From the NCBI GenBank assembly GCA_022184915.1, contig JAGTJU010000002.1:868001-932000 (forward strand): DNA of 64,000 nucleotides, written 5' to 3'. This stretch comes from Myxococcales bacterium. GTDB lineage: Bacteria; Myxococcota_A; Polyangia; Fen-1088. Positions within the stretch are counted from its first letter, which is position 1. Each line of letters starts with the position of its first letter. The translations under genes and the position numbers were made by a program. Positions 23,314-32,047 of the stretch are shown here, one piece after another. The notes beneath the pieces are model-generated. The model saw nothing but the letters and a program-made list of their open reading frames with translations, was not told the origin of the DNA and did not search any database.

Positions 23314-26178
23314 CTACTTCTTGCGGCGTCGCCCCAATCGGAAGGCTCCGATACCTGCCACCGTCAGTCCGAAGATAACGAGCGGCACGGCTGCCGGATT
23401 GCCCTGGTTGCCCGCCACGGAGTCAGGCTGCATGAAGCACCCGCCCTTGAAGTCGGGGTCACAGATGTCGCCCAAGCCGTCCTTGTCCTTGTTGCTCTGG
23501 CGGGCGTTCGTGAGCGTGGGGCAGTTGTCGCACTTGTTCACGATGGCGTCGAGGTCGAAGTCTTCACAGGCATCGCCCACGCCGTTGCCGTCCACGTCCG
23601 CCTGGTCCGGATTGTAAAGCCGTGGGCAGTTGTCCTCGAGACCAATGAAGCCATCCGGCTGGTCCTGACCAAGGCAATCCTTGTCGTCGTCGTCCGCATC
23701 GCCCGGCGTGGCCACGTTCGTGAAGCGAATGTAGTCCAGCTTGATGCAGTCTGGGTCGTCGAGGTTCTGCACGTCGCAGTCCGGAGTGGCCTCGGTCGAC
23801 GGCGTGAACGTGAAGCCATCGAAGGTCTTGCCCGCGTACTCGGGCACTTTGCGGAGATCCACCGCGTAGGTATGGAACTTTCCGTCCCACACCAAGTAGG
23901 GCTTGCGCTCTGTATCCGAGTCCTGAACCGCGGGGTTGTCTGTGGGAATCCGAATCGTGGGGCCGTCCTTGAGTTGCACGATCGCAGTCGCCTTGGGCTG
24001 CTTTTGGGGATCGCGATCCCTCAAGGGAAGCGCCATGCGCACGAGCAAGGCGTTGTCCCCGTAGACCACGAATCTCTCTCCCTTGACGTTCGCCACCTCA
24101 GGCTCCCGTTCAGCGATGCGCCCGTCGATGCGGACGGGAAGCTGCTGGTTGTGGGTGGTGAACTGGAGAGTGCCGTCGGCCCCGGGCGTATTGATGTTCG
24201 CGTAGCTCAGGATGGCCGGCGAGTTGAGATCCTGCTTAGGTCCCGAGACCACCATGCTCAGCCCACCCGCGGGCGTGAAGGTTCTTTCGTCGTCAACCTT
24301 TTGCATGAACTCCCAGTAAGCGGAGTCGTCGTAGGCCTGGTCGAAGGTGGTCCGCATCCGTCCTCGGTAGCTCGTCAACATGTAAAAGTACTGCTCGTAG
24401 GCCCGGCGCCACCGCAGCATGTGCTCGAGCTGCTCTTCGTTGATCTTGTCCAATAGACCCGAATCGCATGAGGTTTGGTCGCACACGGACCCGTCCGGCT
24501 TTGTTTCGTCTTTTGCCACTTTGTCTTCGGGCTTGGTCACGACGACCCAGAGCTGCTTGATGTGGTGGGGCGCTGCCGTGAACTCTGGGTCGCGGGGAGG
24601 TGTTTGGCCGGGGGGAAGCCGGAGAAGGTCGTTGACAGAACGCTCGTGAGACTTGCCATCGCTGTAGACCTGAATGGCCTTGGCTCCGGTGCCGACGCCG
24701 AGCAACCGAGGTAGCCCCATGCGAGGCCCCGCCTGACCCTGAAACTTGCCCTCGACGGCCTCGGGTCCAATCATGTCGTCCACGCCCACCTCGTAGACCC
24801 GAATCTTTGCCTCAGTGACGGGGGCGAAGCCCATTAGCCACAGCTCGAGGGGGTTGAACACAGACAACCGCTGGCCCCGAAAGGGAGGCGAGCCTGCCTG
24901 GAAGGCGGCAGGGCCTCCGTTTGAGGCCGTTCCGTTTCCGTTCTCGAACCAGTTCGCACCGCCTCCCATGAGGGACCCGTCCATGTCCAGGAACGAGTTC
25001 CAGATGCGTGGACGCAGAACGTTGAAGTTCGGAGACCTGACGACCTGGGCGTTGGCGGGAGAAGTGCTCCACATCCCCGTGGCTCGATCGAACTGAGCGT
25101 AGGGCGGACGGACGCTGGCGACCAGGTTCGTCTTGTTGTCAGGGCAGACCGACAGCGCGGGCTCGCCAAAGGCGAGGGGGTTCTTCATGGGGTCGTCGAT
25201 GACGCGGGTTCCAGAGACCTGGTTCAAATCCAGCAAAGGCCTTCCCCCAGTGGGCAGCTCGAGCACTGGATCCTTTACGGACCCTGTCGCGCCTCCATCT
25301 GGGGCTCCGCCATCAGGCGGAGTCCCGCCCGCGGGCGGGGAGCCTGCAAGCCGCTCTGGCACCGCGAAACCGTTATCAGGGTTAGGGGGGGAGCACTGGC
25401 TTCGTTGCATGCCGTCGAAGGCGAACCAGTTGTCTCCCTGAAGTTCGAGCTCCTCTCTCAGGTACGGGCCGAACATCTGAGAGGTGGCTTGCGCCAAGGC
25501 CTGATAGCCGTTGAAGTAGTCGTAGCAGAGTGAGTTTGTGTCGCAGAGGCGGTAGCGAACCTCGAAGCCTGGAACGCCGGCCGGGTCGGGAAGCGGCCAC
25601 CATTTCAGCACCTCAGGAACTTGGCTTCCCCGGGGAGGCACGTACGTGCCGAAGTTAGTGGTGCTTCCCCCGGTCAGGTAACCCACCCAGGGAATGCCCG
25701 GCACACGCGACTTACGGTCGATACCGATGCCGCCGACATCGCTCACCCCACTGGCGCCGCCCTCGCGATAGAAGAACATGCGCACGACGGATCCCGCGCC
25801 GAACACGCTCGCGGCTTCGGAGTCCGCGTAGAAGAACACGACTTGATCCCACTCGGGAATCGGAGCGCCTGAGTCATTGAGGGTCTTCAGGAACTTATCA
25901 ACCACCTTTTGGCGGTCAAAGTTGCAGTTCCAACGGAAGATGCCTTGGTCTCTCAGGGAGCCTGACCTGCAGCCGCTGCGGTCCAAAAGGTCAGGGGTGC
26001 CCGCGAGGATGAAGAGGTCGTCCTTGACGCAATCAACCTTCTTCGTGTCGGTACACTGAAGTGCTGCTGGAACCGCATGGGCCTGGGTTTGGCCCAGTAG
26101 CAGGCCCACCAACACGACCGCACTTTGGGTCTTGAACACTTTGCGAACCTGGGGAGCTGAAGAGCCGAAAACACGCAT
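23314..26178 (-). CDS. large secreted protein with thrombospondin type-3 repeats and a sorting-type C-terminus
   Basis: A 954-residue exported protein. An N-terminal signal peptide (VFKTQSAVVLVGLLLGQTQAHA) is followed by a body I do not recognise, a Gly/Asp-rich linker around residues 280-300, and from about residue 830 two or three Asp-rich calcium-binding repeats of the thrombospondin type-3 kind (DNCPRLYNPDQADVDGNGVGDACED, where DNCP...DxDxDGxGDxC spacing is visible). The tail has a hydrophobic segment (AVPLVIFGLTVAGIGAF) then RLGRRRKK, like MYXO-CTERM or PEP-CTERM sorting signals, though the usual invariant Cys context differs. Probably a surface-displayed structural or adhesive protein. 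It starts 5 bases after the stop of the next gene upstream, so the pair is one operon. Confidence 0.8.
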   Translation of the reverse strand: MRVFGSSAPQVRKVFKTQSAVVLVGLLLGQTQAHAVPAALQCTDTKKVDCVKDDLFILAGTPDLLDRSGCRSGSLRDQGIFRWNCNFDRQKVVDKFLKTLNDSGAPIPEWDQVVFFYADSEAASVFGAGSVVRMFFYREGGASGVSDVGGIGIDRKSRVPGIPWVGYLTGGSTTNFGTYVPPRGSQVPEVLKWWPLPDPAGVPGFEVRYRLCDTNSLCYDYFNGYQALAQATSQMFGPYLREELELQGDNWFAFDGMQRSQCSPPNPDNGFAVPERLAGSPPAGGTPPDGGAPDGGATGSVKDPVLELPTGGRPLLDLNQVSGTRVIDDPMKNPLAFGEPALSVCPDNKTNLVASVRPPYAQFDRATGMWSTSPANAQVVRSPNFNVLRPRIWNSFLDMDGSLMGGGANWFENGNGTASNGGPAAFQAGSPPFRGQRLSVFNPLELWLMGFAPVTEAKIRVYEVGVDDMIGPEAVEGKFQGQAGPRMGLPRLLGVGTGAKAIQVYSDGKSHERSVNDLLRLPPGQTPPRDPEFTAAPHHIKQLWVVVTKPEDKVAKDETKPDGSVCDQTSCDSGLLDKINEEQLEHMLRWRRAYEQYFYMLTSYRGRMRTTFDQAYDDSAYWEFMQKVDDERTFTPAGGLSMVVSGPKQDLNSPAILSYANINTPGADGTLQFTTHNQQLPVRIDGRIAEREPEVANVKGERFVVYGDNALLVRMALPLRDRDPQKQPKATAIVQLKDGPTIRIPTDNPAVQDSDTERKPYLVWDGKFHTYAVDLRKVPEYAGKTFDGFTFTPSTEATPDCDVQNLDDPDCIKLDYIRFTNVATPGDADDDDKDCLGQDQPDGFIGLEDNCPRLYNPDQADVDGNGVGDACEDFDLDAIVNKCDNCPTLTNARQSNKDKDGLGDICDPDFKGGCFMQPDSVAGNQGNPAAVPLVIFGLTVAGIGAFRLGRRRKK

Positions 26179-26183
26179 GGGAA

Positions 26184-28304
26184 TTACTCACCGGGGAAGG
26201 GGTAAAAAGCCGGATCCTTGCGGCATGCATCGAACTGGTAGGTTTTGTCCTTCCCGTCCGAGTCCTGCCCGTCCGGAATTGCGATGGTTTGGCAGGTGCT
26301 ATCGGCGGCTGCGTCCTTGCCCGTGAAGTCATCCGAAAAGTAGGCGGGCGTGGCGTACTGGCAGCGAGCCTTCGAGAAAGCCGCGCCTTCGGAGACGTTG
26401 CAGTCTCGAAGGCAGTATTCACCGCCGCTCTCGGCAAACTCGTTCCGTACAGGCATGCACCGAAACCCGGGCATCAGTTCGGCTCCGCAGCGGCTATCGA
26501 GGGGCATATCGATCTCCACGGGCGTCTTTCTGCCCTCAGCGTTCTCCACCTCGATGGTGACCTTCACCGTTTCCGCTTGCCTGAGGTTGGCGAGGCGGCT
26601 GTTACAGGTCAAGTAGCAGCCGCCGATGCCCGAGACCGGATCTCCCAGGCACCCGTAGAGCCGCTCGTTGCTCACTTCGACCAAGCGCGCCCCGTTGCTC
26701 TGAAGCTCCTGGCGCTTCGCCAGCCAAGCGGGGTCCACGATGCCCTCGACCCCGGCGCGGCCTCGATTGAGAACGAACCACTGCTCCACCCGGTCTCCTG
26801 GAACGTCCGGGGCATCTGGCCTGTCCTCCGCGACAACTGTTTGGCAGCTCGCCACGGTTGGCGCGCAGTAGGCACCCCAGCGCACGCGCTTGGGCTCGCA
26901 GGCGGGATCCGTTCTGATGCCTTGCAACCGGGAGCAAACCAGCCCCAGGCTTTGGCAAGGGTCATTGTCAGGAGTAGCCTCGGAACAACCGATCCGCGCG
27001 CCGGTGAGGGGCAGGTTCATCACCACGCCCTCTCTCGGCTCCGTGCGGGGGCTCAGGCGCGAGTCGTCAACTTTGGAGATGTTCCTGAACCCGGCACTTT
27101 CGATGAAGCCGTCAGTTACCTCTTGCCCGAAGTCCGTTACGTCGATGTTCCACCACCAGCGGATGGGCCGGTAGCCCAGAGGATCCCCTTTTGTTCGTCT
27201 CGGTTTTGCTCCGGCCGTGATGAAGTAGTCCAGGTAGAACGACTCGGATCGGGCGCGGAGCCGCGGGATGAAGATTTGGCCGATGGGTGCCACGACTTGG
27301 CGGCGTGCTGCCGTACCCTCGCCCAAGGTGAACTGGTCCGTGTCGAGCACGGTGAGGCGTTCGTCATCGACTCCGTCCGGATCCAGCGTCGTCTTGTAGA
27401 GCTCGTAGGTGTCCTTTCCTTCTGCTCCAGGCGTCGTTCTCCCCAAAGAAGGCCAGCCGTTCACCAGGTAGCAGTCAACACGCTTGCGTCGGTACCAAAG
27501 CTCCACCAAGGGCTGCGGGTTACGCCTTTGCGAGGTGTCGTAGGCATCAATGGTCGGAATCACCAGGGAGCGGGAATCCACCAGAGGACAGTTGATCACG
27601 TGCCCCGTCTGTTTCAGCTTGAAGTCTCCTTGCTCTCGGTCCCAACCCTTCTCGAGCGTCTCCCAGCTCTTGATCGCATCGGGCTCGTAGCCGGAGGGGG
27701 CAATGACGGTCACCACTTCCCAGAGGCCTGAGTAGTCTTGTTGTAGCAAGGCCTCGTTTCGATCGAAAATCACGTTTACGATGGGCCGCTGGTAATCAGG
27801 CACGTTTCGGTTGGGGTCGATCAGAAGATTCCGTTTCCTTACGGGATAAGCGAGGTCCCTCGGCGCATCGGCGGAAGGATTTGGATCTCGAACCCCCTTG
27901 CCACCCGGCATGGTGTAGTAGCCCGTCTTCGCTTCGAGGATCGGCGCCGAAAACATCGGGTTGCCCCTGGAATCGAAGAAAAAATACATCGGGTTGACCG
28001 GAGCTACCTTTGGTACCCGCACGTCTTCGTCCAGGCTGAGCCTCGAGCGCGTCTCCTCGTCCGGTGTGTCTCGGGCCGCCGCGGCCCATCCGAAGTCATA
28101 GAGCTGAACCGGCGCGCCATCCAGGAATGCTTCGCGCGCCTGGTAGGTTGGGATTTCTCCGGCGTCTTGGAAAAACGCCTGAAGATCTACGCCACCGAAG
28201 TCTCCGTCGACGAGGTCTTCGCCGCAGCCGGCAATGAGGAGGACCGAAAGAGCCGCCACAGCGGTGCTGTGAACCTTGCTCGGGAGACTAGGACTTCCGG
28301 ACAT
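26184..28304 (-). CDS. large lipoprotein of unknown function, partner of the secreted TSP3 protein
   Basis: A 706-residue lipoprotein. The ATG at 28304 is preceded by GGAG at 6 bases and opens a signal peptide ending in LIAGC (lipid Cys27). The mature part has about 18 Cys residues, many in the C-terminal half (for example SRLQGIRTDPACEP and YGCLGDPVSGIGGCYLTC), suggesting a disulfide-rich extracellular domain. Middle segments such as IPTIDAYDTSQRRNPQPLVELWYRRKRVDCYLV are unlike families I know. It is the first gene of a two-gene unit with the TSP3-repeat protein, and the two likely form a surface complex. Upstream lies a cluster of inverted repeats that may control it. Confidence 0.75.
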   Translation of the reverse strand: MSGSPSLPSKVHSTAVAALSVLLIAGCGEDLVDGDFGGVDLQAFFQDAGEIPTYQAREAFLDGAPVQLYDFGWAAAARDTPDEETRSRLSLDEDVRVPKVAPVNPMYFFFDSRGNPMFSAPILEAKTGYYTMPGGKGVRDPNPSADAPRDLAYPVRKRNLLIDPNRNVPDYQRPIVNVIFDRNEALLQQDYSGLWEVVTVIAPSGYEPDAIKSWETLEKGWDREQGDFKLKQTGHVINCPLVDSRSLVIPTIDAYDTSQRRNPQPLVELWYRRKRVDCYLVNGWPSLGRTTPGAEGKDTYELYKTTLDPDGVDDERLTVLDTDQFTLGEGTAARRQVVAPIGQIFIPRLRARSESFYLDYFITAGAKPRRTKGDPLGYRPIRWWWNIDVTDFGQEVTDGFIESAGFRNISKVDDSRLSPRTEPREGVVMNLPLTGARIGCSEATPDNDPCQSLGLVCSRLQGIRTDPACEPKRVRWGAYCAPTVASCQTVVAEDRPDAPDVPGDRVEQWFVLNRGRAGVEGIVDPAWLAKRQELQSNGARLVEVSNERLYGCLGDPVSGIGGCYLTCNSRLANLRQAETVKVTIEVENAEGRKTPVEIDMPLDSRCGAELMPGFRCMPVRNEFAESGGEYCLRDCNVSEGAAFSKARCQYATPAYFSDDFTGKDAAADSTCQTIAIPDGQDSDGKDKTYQFDACRKDPAFYPFPGE

Positions 28305-28403
28305 GAATGACTCCGTAGAAGGGGAGGGTCTGAGCGGTGGTCGGGCGCACGGGGTGCGGAACGCGTAGCGCGCTTTTAACAGATAGGAATTTCGTAGGCA
28401 ACC

Positions 28404-28465
28404 GGTTTGGCGGACCAAACCTCAAGGGTTTCAGCAGCCTAGGCTTTTGACACCAGGTCGGTGTC
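28404..28465 (-). promoter_or_regulatory. cluster of inverted repeats in the leader of the secreted-protein operon
   Basis: Four perfect inverted repeats lie in 62 bases, about 100-160 bases upstream of the lipoprotein start at 28304. They are GGTTTGG/CCAAACC (28404-28421, loop of 4), AAACC/GGTTT (28417-28431, loop of 5), the palindrome AGCCTAGGCT (28436-28445), and GACACC/GGTGTC (28449-28465, loop of 5). The first two share bases 28417-28421, so as RNA only one of them can form at a time. This could be an operator region or an RNA switch. No ligand or regulator is suggested by the sequence. Confidence 0.45.
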
Positions 28466-28473
28466 GTAAGGTC

Positions 28474-28510
28474 AAAAAAAAGCGACGCGCCCGTTCCGGG
28501 GCGCGTCGCT
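28474..28510 (-). terminator. rho-independent terminator of the LamG lipoprotein gene
   Basis: A perfect 12-base-pair stem, AGCGACGCGCCC paired with GGGCGCGTCGCT (28481-28510), has a 6-base loop and, in the minus-strand RNA, is followed directly by seven U (complement of 28474-28480). It sits 28 bases after the stop of the LamG gene. Confidence 0.93.
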
Positions 28511-28538
28511 ACGCACACGCATTCGCTCCAGCGTGCGT

Positions 28539-29579
28539 CTACTGAGCGTCAGTAGCGATTTGCTCGGGCGTGAGCACCACGGAGTAGAGTTTCACGTCGT
28601 CGATCGCACCGTGCCAGCCTTCCTTGACGAGGTCGATGTTTTGGTTGGCGCCGATGATGAGGTTCGTCGTGTCCTGTGCGATCGAGAAGAGGGCGCCGGA
28701 GGCGTCGCTTTCCTGACCGTCGATGTAAACTTTGTCCCCCAAAGCGCTGTCGTAGGTGACGGCAAGGTGATGGAACTTCTCGTCTTTGGGAACGACGTCC
28801 GGAGAGGTTGCACCCTGCAGGGTAACGCTCGCCGCCAGCTGTCCGTTCACTACGCCGAACCCGAAGCGTTCCACCGAGGTGCCGCTTTGGTGCCGACTGA
28901 CCAGGAAGTTCCAGTCCTCGCCGGACGGGTCGAAACCGTCAACTCGCGCCCATAGAGTGATCGTGAAGGTATCTTGGATCGAATTGATGCTGACGGAGCT
29001 GGGAACCCGGACCCAGTAAGGGTTCGATGAATTGGGGTTGTCCAGGAAGAGCGCCTGGCCACGCTTGCCGCAGGTGAACGTGGCAGTTGCAGACGGAGCG
29101 TCGGCCACCGTGCCGCGCACGAACGTTCCGTTGTTCATGTTCGAGGAGCTATCCTTGGTGTCCCCGTCGAACTTCCAGTGCCCGATGAGACCTCCCGTCA
29201 CGTTCAGACCCCCGCTGGTGGAGGGGCAGTTTCCGGTGCCTGGGTTGCCCGAGCCGCCCGAGCCGCCGGTGGTGCCGGGCGAACCACCCTTGCCGCCGCT
29301 CGCGCCGCCGGTGCCACCACTGGTGCCACCCTTGCCGGCCGAGCCGCCGCCTTTGCCGCCCTCTGTCGAGGAGCCGCCTTTGCCGCCCTCTGTCGAGGAG
29401 CCGCCTTTGCCACCCTCTGGCGAGGAGCCGCCTTTGCCACCGGACTTCGAGCCGCCGTTGCCGCCCCCGCCGGTATCTTCATCGTCATCTGTGCTGCTGG
29501 CGCCTCCGCAGGCGACGACACCGTAGCCGAACGCACAACCGAGGACTGCCACGAGACTGGCGTACTTACTGAGCTTCAT
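28539..29579 (-). CDS. LamG/concanavalin-like domain lipoprotein with Gly-rich linker
   Basis: A 346-residue lipoprotein. The signal peptide ends in VVAC with Cys24. Residues about 35-115 are a low-complexity linker made of repeats such as GGKGGSSTE. The C-terminal 220 residues form a LamG-type jelly roll (GLIGHWKFDGDTKDSSSNMNNG at the start; FTITLWARVDGFD; FHHLAVTYDS; GAIDDVKLYSVVLTPEQI at the end). Such domains bind glycans or proteins outside the cell, and similar lipoproteins are abundant in myxobacteria. It has its own strong terminator, so it is probably monocistronic. Confidence 0.85.
   Translation of the reverse strand: MKLSKYASLVAVLGCAFGYGVVACGGASSTDDDEDTGGGGNGGSKSGGKGGSSPEGGKGGSSTEGGKGGSSTEGGKGGGSAGKGGTSGGTGGASGGKGGSPGTTGGSGGSGNPGTGNCPSTSGGLNVTGGLIGHWKFDGDTKDSSSNMNNGTFVRGTVADAPSATATFTCGKRGQALFLDNPNSSNPYWVRVPSSVSINSIQDTFTITLWARVDGFDPSGEDWNFLVSRHQSGTSVERFGFGVVNGQLAASVTLQGATSPDVVPKDEKFHHLAVTYDSALGDKVYIDGQESDASGALFSIAQDTTNLIIGANQNIDLVKEGWHGAIDDVKLYSVVLTPEQIATDAQ
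29341..29443. repeat. 27-30 bp in-frame tandem repeats in the LamG lipoprotein gene
   Basis: Three full units and a partial fourth (unit starts at 29341, 29371, 29398, 29425) encode GGKGGSSPE/TE in the Gly-rich linker. The first is 30 bases, the others 27. The near-identity of the units suggests recent copy-number change by slippage. Confidence 0.85.
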
Positions 29580-29783
29580 TTGGTTCCCCCTGCGAAACGG
29601 GCGCGCGCGGTTCGCGGCGCTGTCAAGTTAACGTGACAGTCGATACTATCGAAACCTCCTACACCTGCAACAGGAAAGTCACCTTACATGTTCGCGGGAT
29701 GTAAGCAAATGTCACCCCGCCATGGAGGCTCCATCCGACGCAGCGCTCGTCACATGATGGGGTCCGATTCGCCCAGGAGTCCT
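29580..29783. other. intergenic region upstream of the LamG gene
   Basis: No gene is visible. Two small inverted repeats are present: CGATA/TATCG around a single C (29641-29651) and TTACAT/ATGTAA with a 9-base spacer (29684-29704). Either could be an operator or the end of the squalene-synthase transcript. No U run follows either one. Confidence 0.4.
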
Positions 29784-30797
29784 TTAAGTGAAGAACTTTC
29801 TTAGGGATTTTACGTCGAAGTCGAGGGCCCAATGTTTCGCGGCCCGGGCCAGGACGAGAGCCTGGTCACGCCGGCGCACCGCGGGGCGTCTCGAGAAGAT
29901 GTCAAAGTCCGCGTCCTCGATCTTGTCCAGCAAAGCCATGCCCAAGAGCCAGATAAGTGACAACTCTAGCCTCAGGTCCGGGCCCACCATGCGCAACAGG
30001 GGGCGGCCCTTCTCGAAGTGGGTGCGCGCCCGTGCGACCTGGAAGCGCAGCAGGCTCCGAATGTTCGTGGTGGGCTTGAACGCCTTGAGCTCGAGTTCGC
30101 TCACGCCGAAAAAGTGCAGATCTTCGGCCGGGATGTAGATGTGGTCGCGGGCGGCGTCGGCCGCCACGTCTTGCCAAAAGTTCGCGAGCTGAAGCGCCGT
30201 TGAGATCTCGTCGGCGAAGCCAACGAGGTTGGGGTCCTGGTAGCCGAAGAGCGCCAACAACAGGCGCCCCACCGGTTCGGCCGAGAGCTTGGTGTAGCCT
30301 CGGAGGCTGTTGAAGCTGGCGTAGCGCCGCACCTCGAGGTCCATCCGAAACGCCGAGAGCAGGTCGTCGAAGGGGGGCAGGGGGAGGTTGCGCTTTTCAA
30401 TCGTGTCTGCGAGGGCGATGAAGATCGGATGCCGGGCTTCGCCGTGAAAGCACCGGTCGAGCTCGTTCTGCCATCGGTCCAGCGCCTCCAGGCGTCTTCC
30501 GGCATACGCCGGCTCGTCGGCGAAGTCGTCGGCCGCCCGGGCAAAGGCATAGAGCGCCAGAAGATGGGGCCGAATGTCGGGAGGAACGAAGCGCGACGCG
30601 ACCGGGTAGCTTTCGGTGTGCTCACGGGCAAAGCGCTCGCAGTAGGCGTAAGCGCTCTCCACGGTCCAGGCATCGAGGGGTGCGTCCAGCCACTTGGTGC
30701 TGGTGGCGGGCTTCGGTGGCGCACTCGAGGCCCCGGCGGCCGCGGCGCCAGCCTCCACCGCCGCCCGTGCGGCCCCCTTGAGCAGCTGCCGGATCAC
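29784..30797 (-). CDS. squalene/phytoene synthase family protein, HpnC-like
   Basis: A 337-residue trans-isoprenyl diphosphate synthase. The first aspartate-rich motif is in AFARAADDFADEPAY and the second in QLANFWQDVAADAARDHIYIP. The upstream signature ESYPVASRFVPPDIRPHLLALYAFARAADD resembles HpnC (hydroxysqualene synthase-type) more than phytoene synthase. The expected role is condensation of farnesyl (or geranylgeranyl) diphosphate in squalene/hopanoid or carotenoid formation. The GTG at 30797 has GGAGG 7 bases before it and overlaps the mvaA stop as GTGA, so the two are translationally coupled. It is the last gene of the mevalonate operon. Which product it makes cannot be decided here, because no HpnD/HpnE or crt genes are present. 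Confidence 0.87.
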   Translation of the reverse strand: MIRQLLKGAARAAVEAGAAAAGASSAPPKPATSTKWLDAPLDAWTVESAYAYCERFAREHTESYPVASRFVPPDIRPHLLALYAFARAADDFADEPAYAGRRLEALDRWQNELDRCFHGEARHPIFIALADTIEKRNLPLPPFDDLLSAFRMDLEVRRYASFNSLRGYTKLSAEPVGRLLLALFGYQDPNLVGFADEISTALQLANFWQDVAADAARDHIYIPAEDLHFFGVSELELKAFKPTTNIRSLLRFQVARARTHFEKGRPLLRMVGPDLRLELSLIWLLGMALLDKIEDADFDIFSRRPAVRRRDQALVLARAAKHWALDFDVKSLRKFFT

Positions 30798-32044
30798 GGA
30801 GTGGCCTCCGCCGAAGGGGCCCGCAGCGGTGGGCGGGCGGTCTCCGTTTCGGCAGGCAGAGGTATTTCCGACGTGGCCCGCCGATGACAGGCCATGTGGC
30901 CTCGCTGAATGCCTTCCGTGGCGAGAGCACGCAGAGCCGCGAGGTTCGAGGCCATGCCAACCGCGCCGATGACAACGGCCAATGTGGTGGCGGAGTCGAC
31001 ACCCAGAAGCCGCTGTGCAAGCCTGGCCCCCGCGTGCACACCCAGCGTACCGCCCACCGTCCCCACGGCGAGCGGCATGACGAGCTCTCCTTGAAGATGG
31101 CCCTCGCCATCGGTCCACCACCGTGAGAGCGGCCGATAGCGTCCGCTGGCCGCTGCGAAGGCGTGAGCTCCCGCTTCCACGCCGCGCCAGTCGTTGCCCG
31201 TGGCGATCACCACGGCGTCCACACCGTTCATGATGCCTTTGTTGTGGGTGGCAGCCCGGTAGGCGTCGTCTTCGGCGAACCGCGAGGCGCTTGCGATCGC
31301 TTCGGCGGCGTCTTCACCCGCGGTGGCCTCCGTGGCGAGCGCCGCAAAAGGCACGCGGGCGCGCAAGCGAACGAGCCGTTTGTCGGAGAGATTCGTGAGG
31401 ATGCGCAGCCCCGCTTTGCCGCCGCTCAGCGCCGCCAGTGTGGGCGCCATGCCTTCGGCCACGGTGTTGAGCAGGTTCGCCCCCATCGCATCCCGGCAGT
31501 CGATGTGAACGTGCACCACCACCCGGCCCACGTCGCCGCCCTGGTCGCGGGCGGGAAGCCGCACCTCGAGGTCGCGGGCTCCGCCTCCGCGCGCCACCAT
31601 GCGAGGGATGAGCTCGTTGGCGTGCGCGAGCAGAGTGTCCTTGCGAGCAAGTATCTCGGCCTCTGCCTTGGTGGCGTGAGGGACCTCGAGCAGCTCGATC
31701 TGGGCGGTCATGATCGGATCGTCCGCCTCGCCGTGGAAGCCGCCCCCCGCGCGCACCATGCGGGCTGCGTTCGAGGCCGCCGCGATCACCGAGGGCTCCT
31801 CGACCGCCATGGGTACGGCGTAGTCTTCGCCGTTCACCCTGAAATTCAGCCCGAGGCCGAGCGGCAGGGCGTAGACGCCAATTGCGTTTTCCACCATACG
31901 GTCGGCCGTGGCGCGGTCGAGACCGCCTGCGTCCAGGACCTGGAAGGCGTCCTCGCCGAGGTCACCTCGGGCCGCAATCTCGTCGCGGCGGGCGGGCAGC
32001 GGCAGCTTGTAGAATCCAGGAATACGCGAGTCTCGGATGGCCAT
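30794..32044 (-). CDS. mvaA: hydroxymethylglutaryl-CoA reductase, class II type
   Basis: A 416-residue reductase. ENAIGVYALPLGLGLNF near the N-terminus and HIDCRDAMGANLLNTVAEG in the middle are HMG-CoA reductase signatures. The length and lack of a membrane domain indicate the bacterial class II form. In this operon it works in the biosynthetic direction, making mevalonate from HMG-CoA with NAD(P)H. The ATG at 32044 begins 3 bases after the mvaK2 stop, and its own stop overlaps the next GTG. Confidence 0.93.
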   Translation of the reverse strand: MAIRDSRIPGFYKLPLPARRDEIAARGDLGEDAFQVLDAGGLDRATADRMVENAIGVYALPLGLGLNFRVNGEDYAVPMAVEEPSVIAAASNAARMVRAGGGFHGEADDPIMTAQIELLEVPHATKAEAEILARKDTLLAHANELIPRMVARGGGARDLEVRLPARDQGGDVGRVVVHVHIDCRDAMGANLLNTVAEGMAPTLAALSGGKAGLRILTNLSDKRLVRLRARVPFAALATEATAGEDAAEAIASASRFAEDDAYRAATHNKGIMNGVDAVVIATGNDWRGVEAGAHAFAAASGRYRPLSRWWTDGEGHLQGELVMPLAVGTVGGTLGVHAGARLAQRLLGVDSATTLAVVIGAVGMASNLAALRALATEGIQRGHMACHRRATSEIPLPAETETARPPLRAPSAEATP

Positions 32045-32047
32045 CGG

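Noticed and set aside
26289-27731. 480-codon plus-strand frame
   Set aside because: Antisense to the Cys-rich lipoprotein gene, which has a signal peptide and ribosome-binding site.
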